NCBI GenBank assembly: GCA_914767715.1 | Contig: OU612068.1 | Span: 20,398,001-20,462,000, forward strand | Source: Membranipora membranacea | Lineage: Eukaryota; Bryozoa; Gymnolaemata; Cheilostomatida; Membraniporidae | Reading direction: 5' to 3' | DNA: 64,000 nucleotides | Shown: positions 1 to 14,300 of the stretch, in pieces | Layout of the letters: the number at the start of each line of letters is the position of its first letter | Position numbering within the stretch: position 1 is the first letter of the stretch | Made by a program: the position numbers and the translations under genes | Notes under the pieces: generated by a model | Seen by the model: the letters and a program-made list of their open reading frames with translations, nothing else | Told to the model about the DNA's origin: nothing | Database searches by the model: none

Positions 1-17
1 CATATATACAGAAGATA

Positions 18-3000
18 TCACCAGTCTCTTGGGTAAAGGAACCAACAGCTCTGGTAAGCTACCAAGGCATCATAAACTTCAAATTCATCCAGTTTGACGC
101 AGTTGGTAAAGATTGAGCTGGGATTAAGCTTTACATAGATGTCTGTACTGCTTGTAAAAGAGTTCAAATTGTAGAGATTGTAAAACAAAGTCGTTAACAG
201 GGCTAAAACTTGTAATTATCCGACCATAAACTGTATATCAAGTGTGTATAATATTATATGTACTTTTAGTATGTTTATGTATCAGACGTACCTAAATCCA
301 CCAGCAGCAGAGCTAAGATATTTGGTGTATTTAGGCGAGAAGTCCGGCAGCTCTACATGAGGCAGCAGCTCTCTAAGCTTTATATACAGAGTCAGCATCT
401 TCATCTCTATCTTAGCTGTCGGTGTTAGGTAGTTAGGTGTCACAACAGTGCCTTCATCTATCGCCCTGAAACATGACAGATAACTACAGTGACAAAAATA
501 TAGGATCCTATTCAACAGGTTTGAATGGGAGATTATCAGATAATTTTTTTAAATGAAAGTTGTCTTCTCATCTCTTCTATACAGCCAATCAACTGCTACC
601 AACTGTTTATTATGTACTTTTCTCTCAACATCTTTTTACCACACTCTCATTTTTATCAGAAGACCTCAATGGTGATCTCAAATGTTCTTAGAATTCCAAA
701 TAAAGCTATGTACTTCATATAGACTTGATGTGGGTTGCGATATCACCTCGAATGGATATGTTCTACACTAGCGACAAACATATTGGAAGAAAATTTTACC
801 CAAAAGCAGTAAAAAATAATAAAAAACAATCATACTTTGCTTGCTGCTCAGCTATCAGTCCTTCTCCAATATCCATGACATTGAGATAATCCTCAACTAG
901 CTTGGGTTCTGAGATTTTGTGCTGTGTGAAAAAGCGTCTCAGTATCGCTACATACTCTGAAGTCTTCACTGTGGAACTCACTCTTAGTTTGATAGAGATC
1001 AGCAGAGATTCTATGATCTCAATGAGCTGCAAGTGAATAATATTTTTTATAGTTGAAATATATAGCATTATTTTTGTTAGTATTTTTTCTACCATTACTA
1101 TACAAATGTGTTGATGTCGCAAATATTCACCGCAATGTAGCTAATTTGGGGATCACACATTACCTCAGAGCCTAAGGCTGGCATAAAAAGACTGATAAGA
1201 ACAATGACTGCAAAATCGATGTCAAAACAGACTCATTCAATCGTCTTTGATAATGCCACCGACCACCGCTTCAATGAATAATAAGGTGAGGAAAGAAGAT
1301 AAGCACACACAATTAAAAACAATACATAGCAATCATTACCTCATCAGCTCCTTTGTGAAACTCTTTGACCATGATGAGTTTGCGGTGTTTGCTGGTCAGG
1401 CACTTATTAAATCTCTTCCAAGCTGCCTCCAGAAGTTGACCGTCTTGCGTTACTATCGACGAGGAGAGGACACGCTGCAGCGAGCCTCTCAGTACTGTAG
1501 CTGCCTGGAGTAACTGCTTGCCATATTCATAAGCACCCTAGACAGAGATATATACGTACCTCATCAAAGCATTAGTTTATTTTACACATTGCGGAATGCA
1601 TATACAGCCAGTAAAGTAAGGTGGCAATCTTCTGGTGGGTTATTAAACATTACAGCATCAATAAAATTGTCATTAAATTTTTCGTCTAATGAGCAAGGAT
1701 TTATTTAGAGCACCAGACAAAGCAACACTTTGGATAATTACTTATATAGTCTACACCCATAAAATCCCCCAATAAGTCCTCAGGTCAACAGCAGGGTAAG
1801 CAAACACTCTGTTAAAAAATTCTTGGGCGAGGGGTGCGCTTAGACCTAGTTTGGCTCATTGGCCTGCATTTGGAATTGCTCCCCCTCCACTGGTCAAGCC
1901 GCAGTGGTTTTGGGGTTTATTCTTGATCCCTTATTGCCGGTGTGTGACCAGTGAAAGGGGAGCAACTCATATGCAGGCAAACAAGATCAAACTGGTTCTA
2001 TGTGCAGTGGGCAACTTATAATTGTAATTTCATAATAATCCCTGATTTGCAAAAGTTAGAGCGTATAATGATAAAGCGCTCCCTCAATATTCCTTGCAGC
2101 AGTACTAAACAACAGCACACTGACTTAAGAATAAACCAAGCAATCGCTTACCTCCGCTGTGGCCTGAAGTCTCTTTAGCTCTGAGAAAAGCTGCTCCACT
2201 TCTTCCATATTATGAGGCAACGAGAAGTCTCTGGTTACAACAAGGCACAACTCATCAATCCAATCCATCACCTGGAAAACATGCAGATATATAACTCAAA
2301 AGCTGATTTAGAACACAGACAACATATAAACTCAGTACTGGAAACTGGTTGGCTGGTTTTCCAAAGCAACCATATCTCTTAAATAACAGTTAAATTATGA
2401 AAAACTACGTTCCCATATCCCTTAATGTCAAAAGCCATTTGTTGTGGATGTGCAAGATTGTGTAATGGTTATTCCAACCTGTTTTGTGTCTTGCTCACAG
2501 GATCTTAGCTGATGATATTGTTGTAGGCGGAGTCGTCTTATCTCTGCAGATTTGTCACCTCTAGAGTATTGTAATTGTAACTCCTGTGTCTACAATGTAA
2601 TGACTGATGTTTATAGCTTATTTTCTAATAATCTCAAGTTGTAGTACCTCTCCAATGTTAGGTTTTTACTAGTGAGCCCAAGGAGTCCCTCAAACTCATA
2701 GGTGAGATCAAGTTATTTGCAAAGTGAAATCACTTCTATATCAGCCTAGCAGATTAAGATTCTAGTCATGTGATACTCTTACCTTTGTTATAATACGCTG
2801 CATGATATGCTTGTGATTTAGGGACCGCCTGCCTCCAATTGCATTCTTGTTCGGTAAAGATAACAGATTGATCAGATATTTGCTGTCCTTATTAAGCTCT
2901 TTCAACTGGATCCCTGTGAACAAGAAAATAGCTAGTGCCATACAGAATGATGTCAAGATAATCCAGGAATTACCAAGTACACATGCTATTCTTGTGTCAC

Positions 3001-6000
3001 ATTTTAGCAAATTCTGTTATGCACCTTTCTGATGATAAATCAAACATTTCTCAATCACATTGGCACAATATATAAAGTACATTAGGTTGTGTTGAGAGAC
3101 AGTAGTTATCTTCTCCTGTATATGAAGAGGGCAACTACTAAATATAAGTTCAAATTTCAACTCCTATCCTAGAACAAGTTTAATCCAATTGCCTGCATTC
3201 CTGTTGCTCCCTTCCACTGTTCACGCCGCAGGCAAAGGCCTGCAGCGTGACCAGTGGATCGGGAGCGACTCAAAATGCAGGCAAATGGACCAAACTTGGT
3301 CTAGATATATCCCACCCTCCCTGCTGATATATACAGCTAAGTACTCTAGATGAGAAAAACTTCTACATTATCATTGAAGAAAAATTAGCTCAACTTTTAC
3401 CCCACTCATCATAGGACTTTGACGCAAATCACACTTATAGATTATGAAATCAAAATAACCAAACTTGGCTGGGTCTCGTTTAGAAAATTTCATCATGTAT
3501 GGTAATAATGTTTTGTTATAATATAGCTTACCAATTGTCTCTGTCAAGTTTTGCAAGTCATCCAGTTGTTGTTCAGCAGTTTCGACAGAGGTTACCGACA
3601 GCTCAGAACTACAAAGCTGCATAATCTCGCACAGGCTTGAGTACAACTTAAAATAAAGATCAAAATGTATAAATATGTCATCGTCAGTAATTAAATTTCA
3701 ACCAGAATTATTGATAAATTCAAATGAATGCTTTTTTTTATATTAATTTTCTACAACTATCAGAAAAAATACCATTGAGGTAAATTTATACATATCCATG
3801 GTTTTTCTGCCGAAATCCACACAAGAACTACTCAATTTACAGCAAGTTTCTAAGCTCTACACCACAGTCCATTTTACTGACCTCTTTAGCCGCTCTGTGA
3901 TACCTCACAGATGTTATAATCAATGTTCTTCTCTTCTCTAGTCTTGTAGCGAAGCTTCTACAGATAGTATCCATATAATCTCTCTGAGCAGCGATATCTG
4001 ACTGGTTCGGATGATTCAGATTTATCAGATTGTCACATTGATGTCTCAATCTGGCATACTGACTGTAGCTGGTCTAAAACACACAATTATATGATATCAA
4101 ATTCCACCCAATCTGTCTGCAACTCAGGTTGCTTCCATGGTGGGTCGAGGAGAAGCAACTCCAAATTCAAGCAACTGTGACCAAAATGGCACAATACTGC
4201 ATTGTGATACTACAGAAACACATACAATAATGACTCAAGGCGAAATTTAGTACGTAAAAATGCTTAAGGACACATGATGGAAGACAATAGCAATGGCAAG
4301 GCTCAAGCGTCAAATGGCACGAAGTCAGAGCGTTAGTTTAATCTGGGTGTGTTAACACTATACAAGTGATGATGGTATGAGCAAGGAGTATGAGAAGCAC
4401 ATACCACACATTTGACTTCTAGTTGTTCATGTTTAGCTCGTAGGATATTGGCAGTCTCTACTGTATCCCCGATATCTGTCTGTGAGGAGAGTAACGCTTC
4501 TCCTTCTCCTAATATCCAATCAACTACCTGTCATAATGAAGAAATATATCGAGGGTCAGAAGTTTTCTACAGGAGGTCATGAACTTGCTGTCATATTACA
4601 AAATGTGCTACCCAAATAGTCTAGAGGAGTAAATGTATTCGCAGGCACAACCAGGAAAGAGCTAATTTTATGGCTAGCTAACACCAATGAAACCTAATAA
4701 GTTTATGAGAACTTCCGTGTTAGCTAGCTTAAATTGTTCCTAGCGTCATTAAGTCACCCCAAAACGAGTTAAGCCAACTCTAGCTAATGTTTACGCCCTA
4801 TGGTACCAACTCATATCTTTTGCTCGAATCAGTTTACTGAATAGGTTCTAATAAGATTTTCCTTTTTTGTACTTTACCTCGTTGATTTTACTCTGAAGAA
4901 GAGTAAATTCGTTTTTGATTATGGATTCTTTCGTCTTGAGCTCGAAGGATTTTTTACACAGATCGACTTTGTCCTCCAGAGCGTTTATAGCCAGCCTGAC
5001 CAGCTCCTGAGAGTGGAATACTCTATCCTTGAGTATAAACCCACTCTTCTCATCATGGTGTATGGGTATCAGCTCCTTCACCAGCCTCTTACCTGCAATC
5101 AGAGGCAATCACAACTTTCTCACTCATTGCATAGGCATTGTCCAGATTAGTCTGAGCGCTCAAACCAGTGGTTGATTATGAAATGCTACTACCAGCAATC
5201 CCGCCACAGTTTGAGCGCTTAAACTAAGTCCAGATGAAGGTTTTATCCAAATTTGTCTGAATTTCGGGAAAGCAACTCCAAATTCAGACAAGCTTTATCT
5301 GATCGGGGAGTTTGGGCCGGTATAATATACAAGAATTTCATCATGATTGGTGTTGGGAGCAGCCTCTTTGACAACACTTTTTTTTAATTCATCTCAAATC
5401 CAGCAGCTACAAAACATGACCATGTTAGAGACAAGTATACCTTTGACAATCAGAGACTCAGGTGACTTGTCGATAGATTTCATCAGTCTACCAGCCTCGG
5501 GTGCTCCTGTTAAATCCTGTAGTTGTAAGTAAACAGTCTCTAGATGGTTTACTACAGCCTTGGCTTCTCTTATGTATTTCTCTACTGCCTACAAGGAAAC
5601 ACAAACAGATGCTGATATGATTGGTTACCAAACAATGTAATACTGCTACCAGCCTTTTTAAAGAATACAGCATAACAATAAAAATAAATAAATATGTTGC
5701 TCACAAATAAATATCTTGCTCAGCATCAAAATAGTGTTTTACATTATTGTCTTTATGTGGACCCATCGCAGGTCTTTGTCTTTAAAAGGTTCAAGAGTTT
5801 CCACAGAATTGTAATGCAAGATGCAATGCGGATGTAGCACGAATACGCCAGAGCTCAAATAAGAATGTTAACTGATGGAGAAACTCGTTCGGAAATGATT
5901 GCACAAATATGTCGAAACTATCTGGGGAATTTTGGGATTTTAGGTGTGGCAGCTATGGACAGGTGACCAAGCTGCTTGACCTCCGCTCTTGCTGACAATT

Positions 6001-9000
6001 ATAATATCATAATACATACCAGCTGTTTATCCAACCAGTATACATGGTTATACTCAATGGTTCCGTCAAATTCAGTACAAAGGTCGTTGTTAGAGATATA
6101 GTTCTTTAGTTTTCCTCTCGAGATAGTCCTAGGCTAAAAAAGAATGGCTGGCCCATTTGATACCAAGGAAGGCAAGCATGAAGCTCTACTGTTTTATGGT
6201 TGTCATCTTGTCATTCCTGTCCGCAAAGAGGGAACGATGGTCTACGTAAAGTTTGCATTCTAAAGTATCTAGGCGGTAAAATTGAAGTGAGAACATCGGT
6301 GCCATTGCATTTCTGACCACCCTATTTCACATTAAAAATGGCACGGTATTCTTTCATCAGGAAAATTCAACTGAAACCTTCACGAAACCCCATGTTGTTA
6401 ACATAATCAGACAAACCTCTATTCCAATACCATATTTCTCCCTTCTGAAGCTTTCACGTAACTTGCTCTTATTGAGAGCAGTGCTCTCATTCTTCAGTAT
6501 AATGACATGCGATAGTTTGTGACCTGAGGACTGTAGGGCTGTATGGACACATCGGACAACAACTTTCAACTGCTTATAAAAGCCTGTATGGTTGTCGATG
6601 AGTAAGGTGAATCCTCGGCAAGCAACCCTCGCACTGAAACATACAAACAAAGTTGAATAACCTGTTTAGCTGCGTATCCATGGATAATAAGCATAATTTT
6701 GAAATATTCTTTGTTTTAGACGGGAGTGTATGTGTGTGTGTGGATTTGATAGCAGTGTGCTATCATATAGCACACTGCTATCTTATTTTGGGTCGATGTT
6801 GAAGCCATTGTATCATTACGTCTGATTTGTTAAGGTATCTATAAATCTTGAGTCTGATGTAAATACATTTAATGTAGGTTCACAGTGTCCCCGCTTTTGG
6901 ATTGATACTGAGGTTATTGCATCAGAAACAGCATGTCCTAGGGTTTCAGAAAAAGAGTTCTCTCAATAACAGTGTACTGTCCTGTTGATATTAAACGCTA
7001 TCAGTCTTTACTGACATTGGAGACAGTCAACAAACGTTTAAAATTCCCACTTGTTCCACATTGCTTTTGTTCCAATTACACCCAACAAAGCAGCTACAAA
7101 GTTTAAGATATTGGTTGTGAATTGACAGCTAAAGCAGCACTTGGGCTGGGGTCAAGTACGCTGTTACCTGTTCAAGGGGCTAGTCTGTTAAATTAGCAGT
7201 GACATTACATAGTGCTATGTATATTCGCTGTATATCCGCATATCAATTTTAATTTGCAACAGTAAAAACAAATTTGAGACAACTTATTAACTCTAAATAC
7301 CCCTTGCTAACCCACACATAACCAAAACCATAGGTGGTGGTTTATCTAATGAATACAGATGCCTAACAATGGTAACTCGGTGTTTGAGCCATTGCGGTCA
7401 TCATCAACTTGAGTCTTGTACAAAGACTGTGATATCTATTGCAACCTCATCCCGCTAGTTTAGCCAGGACTAACAAAGACTCGTGGGTGTATTTTTTTGA
7501 ATTCAATCTCACAGAACCGTTGTGGAGAGCCACTTTGCGAATGTGCAACCTATCAGTTTAGGTTCCTTTTCTTTGAAAGTAGCCATTGAGTTAATCCAAA
7601 TGTGCTTGAGTTCTCCAACCCGCACTGGGAAAAAGTTACCTTCTCTAGGCAAAATTTAATAGGTCAATTGGGCCAATTTTTGGCCCTGTTGCTACGGCAC
7701 AGATAGACTTGTATCTCAGGGTCGATCTGCAAGCAGTATGGTGGAGAGCACTACAGCATACATACCTCGGTAGAGTTTGTAGATACTCTATCGTCTTGAT
7801 AAGCTCATCTAGATTAAGTTGCCTGCAGTCCGTATGAGCGGGTAGAGTGATTATCATACATCCATCGCTGTCCCATCCACCTAACAGTACACCGAATAAT
7901 TAGCAATGTACTTGCACTTCAACATAGTCTCGAACCAAAATATCTTACTGAGTAATGTTTGATCCCTTGCTTCATAAAAATTTAAGCAACAATTTAATGT
8001 AGGACATCCCCTGGTTACAAGGATTTTTAACAGTTTTGAATCAACCCAGTCCTATTAGTGGGAACAAAATCATATTGAGCCGTGTACATGACAAGCGTGG
8101 CTACTGTCTTTTTCTTGCAAGCTGGCAGATTTTTATCTCAAAGAAGGTCTGTTACAGAATTAAAATTTATTTGAAGGAGGAAGGCTTCGCCTTTATGCAT
8201 ATACTTGGAGGTTAAATCATATTAACACCCACCTTCGATACTGGAAATTTGTGCTAGCTAACATTAAGTTACCTCTTAACTTTAGGAAATGTTTACATCT
8301 CAATGGTAGGTAAAGGTATAACTCACCGGTTACATAAGCCCATCTCTTTCTGAGAATCTCCACTATTCCTCCGGCTTCAGCAATTTGCACTGGAAAACAC
8401 ATGCTCAGAGCTATTTTTTAAAAACAGTTCTATCCTAATAGCTACACCGCTTGATGTGTGACAGTGCAATGTTACGGAGCAGAGATAAAAATCATCCCTT
8501 TGCATAACACTCTTACACTCTTTTATCCAAAAAATACAACATGGCTGTGAGAAATCAGTTCTCTAGATATTATCAGTCCCATGAGGCAGAAATATAATAA
8601 CATTTCACATCTCTTTAGCACACAGCTGACATACAAAGTTTATAACACAATACAATGTAATCGTTTTCTACAAGAGGGCTTATAAAGAAGCTAACCCCTA
8701 GCATTCCCAGGATATTGACTTGAGAGCACACACATATACAGCTCAACAACTGGGCAGTGCAAGGGAATATCATTATCCCAGCTGGCCAGTGTATTTCCTC
8801 AACTAGCAAAATAATAAGATTAAGGTAAAGAAACTCAAAAATATAGAGTGGCAGGGGATTTTAATGCTCAGCAAATGAGATTCCTCTTATTAATTCCACT
8901 AATGAACTCTGTATACACCAAAATCCAAGCACAGAACCTAATAGCTGGTCTCAAGTAGTATGATCAAGGGTCAAATTAAGCCAATCCAAATCTGTGATAG

Positions 9001-9238
9001 ATGTATCTTTATCAATGAAGTTACCTTGGCTGATAAATCCCAGACTGTGCGAGAGCTGATCCTCCTCGTTTGCAAACACAGGCATCCTCAGAAATAAGTC
9101 TCCTTGACTAGCATTTAAGTGGTTGAGATCACTGGTAGGTGTAGCGATTGTGGAATCACCTCCTTCTTCAGTCAGCCAGTAAATGTGCTCCTGCGAGCTG
9201 CTGCTAGCTAAAGTCTCCTGTCCTCTGTTGGTATCCAT
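18..9238 (-). CDS. SESTD1-like Sec14 and spectrin-repeat protein
   Basis: Spliced minus-strand gene; exons 9238-9025, 8389-8327, 7880-7766, 6633-6417, 6133-6020, 5588-5441, 5092-4878, 4527-4405, 4073-3882, 3646-3532, 2913-2783, 2271-2152, 1537-1340, 1026-836, 465-292 and, tentatively, 150-18 (TGA at 20-18). All junctions are GT-AG and phases agree, giving about 820 residues. Exons 2-5 (residues about 72-241) form a CRAL-TRIO/Sec14 domain: VTGGWDSDG, then ACRGFTLLIDN, then FDGTIEYNHVYWL, the pattern of SESTD1 and of Trio/Kalirin. The rest is helical with spectrin-repeat signatures (VVDWILGEGEALL, VMDWIDELC); EYGKQLLQAATVLRGSL aligns with the SESTD1 C-terminal repeat. Family knowledge: SESTD1 binds phospholipids and scaffolds TRPC4/5 channels and Dapper. 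There is no RhoGEF domain, which argues against Trio/Kalirin. The first exon adds about 70 acidic, Ser-rich residues. The last exon is the weak part: the gene could instead run off the left edge. Confidence 0.88.
1841..2000. mobile_element. Palindromic hAT-like MITE (TAGAYCAAG family)
   Basis: A 160-bp insertion in an intron of the SESTD1-like gene. Its ends are TAGACCTAGTTTGG and its near-complement AACTGGTTCTA. The subterminal GCCTGCAT and ATGCAGGC and the inner GGAGCAAC-type block also pair. It is an older, diverged copy of the family at 20360 and 40405, with no clean target duplication. Confidence 0.6.
3170..3303. mobile_element. Palindromic hAT-like MITE (TAGAYCAAG family)
   Basis: A 134-bp inverted-repeat element in an intron of the SESTD1-like gene. 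The ends are TAGAACAAGTTTAATCC and GGACCAAACTTGGTCTA, with TGCCTGCATT pairing with AATGCAGGCA inside. The flanks TCCTATCC and ATATATCC are similar but not identical, so the target duplication is uncertain. Confidence 0.65.
5141..5233. mobile_element. Short palindromic element, separate family
   Basis: A 93-bp inverted repeat in an intron of the SESTD1-like gene. CTGAGCGCTCAAACC on the left pairs with GTTTGAGCGCTTAAAC on the right, with outer ends CCAGATTAG and CTAAGTCCAG. The ends differ from the TAGAYCAAG family. It is probably a MITE. Confidence 0.5.
6748..6782. repeat. Perfect hairpin after a TG-rich tract
   Basis: A 35-base palindrome: GATAGCAGTGTGCTATC and its complement around a very short centre, directly after a (TG)n run. 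It lies in an intron of the SESTD1-like gene. No function is evident. Confidence 0.6.
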
Positions 9239-11152
9239 GCTGCTAGGAAGACCAAACCTTCCACTTTAATCTGCAGGGAAACGAAATGAGTTTGAAAAGT
9301 TTTCTATATGCACTTTTCAAAATCACAAGCCGCTTACAAAAATCAGCTCAAGAATGTAAAACTCACCGAAATTTGAAGCCATGAGTGACAAGTTTATGAA
9401 ATAGTAAATATATATATATATATATAATATATACATGTATGTATGAAATTCATATGCTAAAAAGACTCACCTGCTTGTGCCTTATATGATACCCTGTTAG
9501 CAATCTTATACTCAAACTGACCAGCCAGTATACACGAGACACCAATATGATGTAAATATTGCTGTATGTAGCTGCAGATTTACACCGTGCTCAGATGTGA
9601 ACTTATCTACTCAATGCAGAAGTGTCAGTGCAGTGTCATCGAGCTGTATTTGAGATTCCTGCATCGACTTCAAGTGTGATGACATCACTACAATTCACTG
9701 CTTAGAGGGCATGCCTTCAATAGTAGGAAGTATCCTGCATTTACTTGTCACACAAAAGGGACAATGGTCTAATCCACAACAAACAAACTAATAATTATAA
9801 ATTAGGCTGGATGACTGAGGATTATCAGAAGCTATAAATAGCACATGAGCATCTATCTTCAAAATATTTTTTAAACAATAAACCATTAAAATACTTTAAC
9901 AGAACAGTAATTGTAAAAAAGTTTATTGGGTTACAAGAATTAGTGATTGTGATTCGGCAACAAACGCTTGGTTTGAAAAATTAAAAAAGTTGTGATAAAC
10001 TTTACAAAATTCTTCTCCATATTTACTGAACATTGTTACTTCGGATTGATAGGACCTCCTAGCAACTTCTAGAAAAAAACACTTTTGAAAATAAAAAGTT
10101 GTAAACTGTACAGCTAAACCTTTACCTATTTTTCGTACAAAACAATATATAAACACTGGCAGATTTTCTAAACAATTTGCCCAACAAAAGTAATTTTAGA
10201 CAGATCTCTAATTTATGGCCATAACTATTGTAATATCGAATTCCTACTTAAAAAGGGCATTTGATAGCCTGTTCCTACAGGGTGGTAATGTCTCTAACTA
10301 GGCACAGCTCAAATAAGAGGTAATCCGCGTCAGAATAAAACATACCAATATACATAGTTCAGACTGAGTGGTTGCCGTGGCTGATTTCCTACTGTTTCTG
10401 TTTTCTCGAGTTACTCTGAATAACGGAATTGAAAGAAGACTTTTTATATAAATCAGTTTCTCCTCTGAGACAGTTTTCTCAAACACAAAAGAAACAAGTA
10501 GTCGGTTACAACAAAATTATCTAGACATATCAGGCAAAATGTGTGATGTCAGAAGCAGGAAGATATTCGTGAAACACAAAAACTCACTATACTGTAGTAT
10601 ACACACATGGCCTTTCTGCATAGATTTTAAGATTGAGATAAATTGTGAATATGAGTTGTGTGTCCGGTGTGTATTGTTTGTGAACATTCTTGGGAATCCC
10701 AAGTGGGTTGGCCCACTGGAAAATATCAACAAATTATGTCACAGTGAGTTAATATGGGAAAAGAGAGAGTTGAAACTGAATGGAATAATGATGACAAATT
10801 CATTGCCGATCCAGATAGTGTCTTGCTTATCGCCCTATCAATCACGATGTGTCAAACATTGATCATCTTAACCAACAAATTATACAATGTCATACATTAA
10901 GGATTGTGTTAATACTAACTAGGGACCACTGGTGAGTTACATAACCTAACTAAACTGACTAATACAGCGAGACAGGGCATATGCGTTTTATAGTAGGTTA
11001 TCTGCCCCAGTCACAATACCTATGAGAGCATAACTCCTACATATTTAATAATGTGTAGATTTCTATCAAAAGCAACTCATTATCAAACACTGGATCACTT
11101 GATGGTCAGTATATAAAGATGGAATATTACAACGAAACGTTTATGATTCATT
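9239..11152. other. Intergenic spacer between SESTD1-like and first TRIM-like gene
   Basis: No gene is supported here. A (TA)n tract lies at about 9407-9432. From about 9900 onward the sequence is the 3' flank of the first TRIM-like unit and is matched by about 21400-22060 (for example the stretch around 10300-10580 against 21720-22040). Short open frames in it are shared by both copies, but they carry no recognisable domain and no splice context, so they are left as non-coding. Confidence 0.6.
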
Positions 11153-11270
11153 AAGATCAGGTTTGATCCAATTTGCCTGCATTCTAGCTGCTTATTGTCT
11201 ATCTGTCTGTCATTGTTAGCTGTAGGAGAGCAAAGCCAAACACAGGCAAATTAGATCAAACACTTGGACT
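11153..11270. mobile_element. MITE of the TAGAYCAAG family, shared by both TRIM units
   Basis: A degenerate copy: AGATCAGGTTTGATCC at the left, AGATCAAACACTTGG at the right, with TGCCTGCATT and AGGCAAAT inside. The same element sits at the equivalent place in unit B (22191-22306), so it was inserted before the tandem duplication. Confidence 0.6.
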
Positions 11271-11358
11271 AAGATACTAAAAATACACCATGGATCAAAG
11301 AGCAACCATGAAAAAAAGCAAGCTTACCTTTGAAGGGAGAGACCATATCTCTCCTTCA

Positions 11359-14300
11359 TCACACAATCTCAAACACATCCAGTCCTCCTATACCACTTAC
11401 TACAGCTAGCTTGTTCTTAGTGACAGCCAGGCCTTTGAGGACAAAACGCTTATTGTATGATCTCCCTCCGTTAGAGATAAAAGTGCTCTTAGTAAGAAGC
11501 TCTGACACGAGAATACGTAAGAGATTTCCTGTAATAACAGGAGATAATTCAACTGTAAATATAGCATAAAGCAGTTTGGGAATTAATGTTTAGAGTTTGG
11601 GAGTAAATCAGGTAGCTTAGAAGAATGTAATATCCGTTTTTGTTTAGATGATTCCTCAAAAAAACTGATCTTTCATTGGGGCATGATTGTAAAATGGGGC
11701 TTTGATTCCCAATGTGGATGATATATGGGCAGCAGCTGTGATGTCATGACTAAGAATGGAATCCTCCTTCATGGCACATGGTAAAGTCCAAACTATTTTG
11801 TTAAAATGGCTGCGGACTTAGGAACATACATATACGGAGATGTCCAGGTAAATATTGATCCTTAATCATCTGATATCGGTTAACATTAAGTGCCTACCTG
11901 AGTCACCACATAGTACACGGATGGGTCCACCGTTTCTTGATCCAACATACACCAGCCCAGCTCCATCGGATGCGACGCTATGGGGTGAAGAACTAACCTT
12001 ACTACTCCACACAGTCAACACATTCCTGCTAAGAGGTTCCATCTCAATTTTTTGGACCAATTGCGCATCAGGGTCGCAAACCACAAAAGACTCATCTCCT
12101 AAATGAGTTGTTCCAGTAGGGTTATTCATTTGGCCCAATGTTGATGCACAGATAGTGTCACCAACCAAGTTGAACCAGGTAACCTGGCCATAATCTCGAC
12201 TCTTCAATAGAGCCACTCGGTTCTTTGAGCAAGTAAGAGACATGTGCTCCGTTGACAATCCACAATAGTTGTTGAACACTCCTTTGAATTTCAAACCAGA
12301 AGAGTAGCGTTCTATCATCAAATTTGCAGCCGCCAATCTAGACAAAATCAGGATCTCACCAGATGGTAAAGTAGTGATACCTTCAACACTCTCGGCTTTA
12401 ATTCCTACACGTATAGAACTTCCTACACGAGCAATATTCCGATGTTTTGTAACTGTCCGAGGTCCAGCGGTCATCAGAACATCGTCACTGTCCCAAGTGA
12501 CTGCAGTAGTAGATTCACTTCTCGAATGCCATATGGGGATAATCTCAGTAGGTTTGCTGTTATGTACCAGTTCCATACCACCTGGTGTGGCTGTTGAGGT
12601 ACTGCTTTTGACCCCTAAAAAAAGGTGTTACACTGAACTGTTGTCATCATCAGCATATATCTATCGTGTAAACTTGTGGAAATATTCACAAATTTAAACT
12701 TTTCTACCTGGCCCGGATCTTTTTTTTTTTTATATTTGGTTAGTTAAGCTAGTTAGTCAAGCTGAAATTAGTGATTTTGTGAAAATCAAATGAATTAATG
12801 ATTGATATTCAGCGTATTTCTGAATACGGAAATTTAAACTCAATTAAAAATGATCGCCCCGTATAGTAGGCTAAAAGCTAGCCTGTCTTGCCAAGCTTTG
12901 TCGAGGCAGGCTAGGTAAAAGCAGGAAAATGAAATTTTTCCACACAATCAGACTCTGTTTCTGCCTATCCTACACGGCCCTAGAATGTTAACTTCAACGG
13001 GGCATTGCTTTCAAAATGATCGATAGTTATATCAAAATGAGCAATATCTCAACTGTCAAATTTCAGTGTTGGAGTCGCCCTCTCCCACTATTTAGACTTG
13101 CGGTCGGTCAGAATAGCAGGTAACTCTGAACAAGGCTTATGGAGCTTCTGATTCCAATTGACTGTGCCTTATATCAGGGAGGCTTAGATGATGTTTAACT
13201 ATCAAATTTAACCATTAGCCTGCTGGGACTATGCAATTGATGTAACCATCAGTAGCAGATGTAGGACAGTGACAGAAAATGTTCACCTTTTTGAGGAGAC
13301 AGCGTCATCGGTTTCATGATAACAGCGGGAGTGACCTCTAGTATGGTAGCTTCAGCCTCTGTTTTTGTCTGGACATACTTTGATATGATTTCCGTATCAC
13401 TTTTCTTGGCTAGTTGGTTGATTTCTGACCGCATGGTGGCTATATCATCCATCTTCTCATTTATGTTCTCTGAGTATTTCTCCACTTTACCAGCATTCAG
13501 TAAATGGTAATCATAAATCTTCTGTTTAAGTGCATCTCTCTGCTGGCATATCCTCACCCACTGTATAAATAAACGCTATTAACTACCCATACGTAGAAAT
13601 AAGAATAACGTGGCCAGTTGTATTCCGACGGAGGATTTGCAGAAATACCAGCAACTGAACATTATTAGCGGAAATGTTTTCTTGCTTGGGTGAATTCTGT
13701 AATTGAGTGAAACATGAGAGACTTGGCAGTTTACATGTTTACCTCACTGGGCACTCATCTTCACAAGTTTGAAGCGCTGTGTCAGTAAACCTTAGCCAAA
13801 AATGTCTTATGCTCAATGTTTGACCAAACTGTGGTTAAAATTGGATACATTCTTACAAAATGAGTTTAAACAAGTATTGTTTATCAACACCAGGTGTTTC
13901 GTTCACCAATAAAAACTTTGCAGCTAAGATAGACCAGCAACATGTATGTATTGCAGCTCACAACTGGGAATACATTTTTCTGTATTTTTTGTATGTATCA
14001 TGTAGAAGGCATTACTGGTTGGACATCTAATTACTTAGTGTGCTTTTCAATAAATTATCTCTTATCAAATCAATCAAACAAAATTTCTTACTTCCAGCTC
14101 ATTCTTCTAGAATTCACATAGCCTACACAAAACCTCATTCATAAATAACAGGATCGTCTTATTGTATAGATGGGACAAACTTTTGGCACCTAGAAGATTA
14201 TGATGTAACTTTTAATTCCTAAATTGAATTAGCAAAAATGCCACTATTCTTCTAAATATGGGACCTTCACTCATGTTGACAAAAGCATAGACACAGAGTA

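Noticed and set aside
8951-9238. A self-contained 95-codon gene, possibly with a FoxJ-like LDWL motif
   Set aside because: A good donor at 9024 joins in phase to the Sec14 exon, so the last 25 or so codons, including the LDWL-like stretch, are intron. No forkhead domain exists nearby.
9923-10862. Short frames in the 3' flank of TRIM unit A, partly repeated in unit B
   Set aside because: Shared only because the flank is duplicated. Frames are broken differently in the two copies and no domain is seen.
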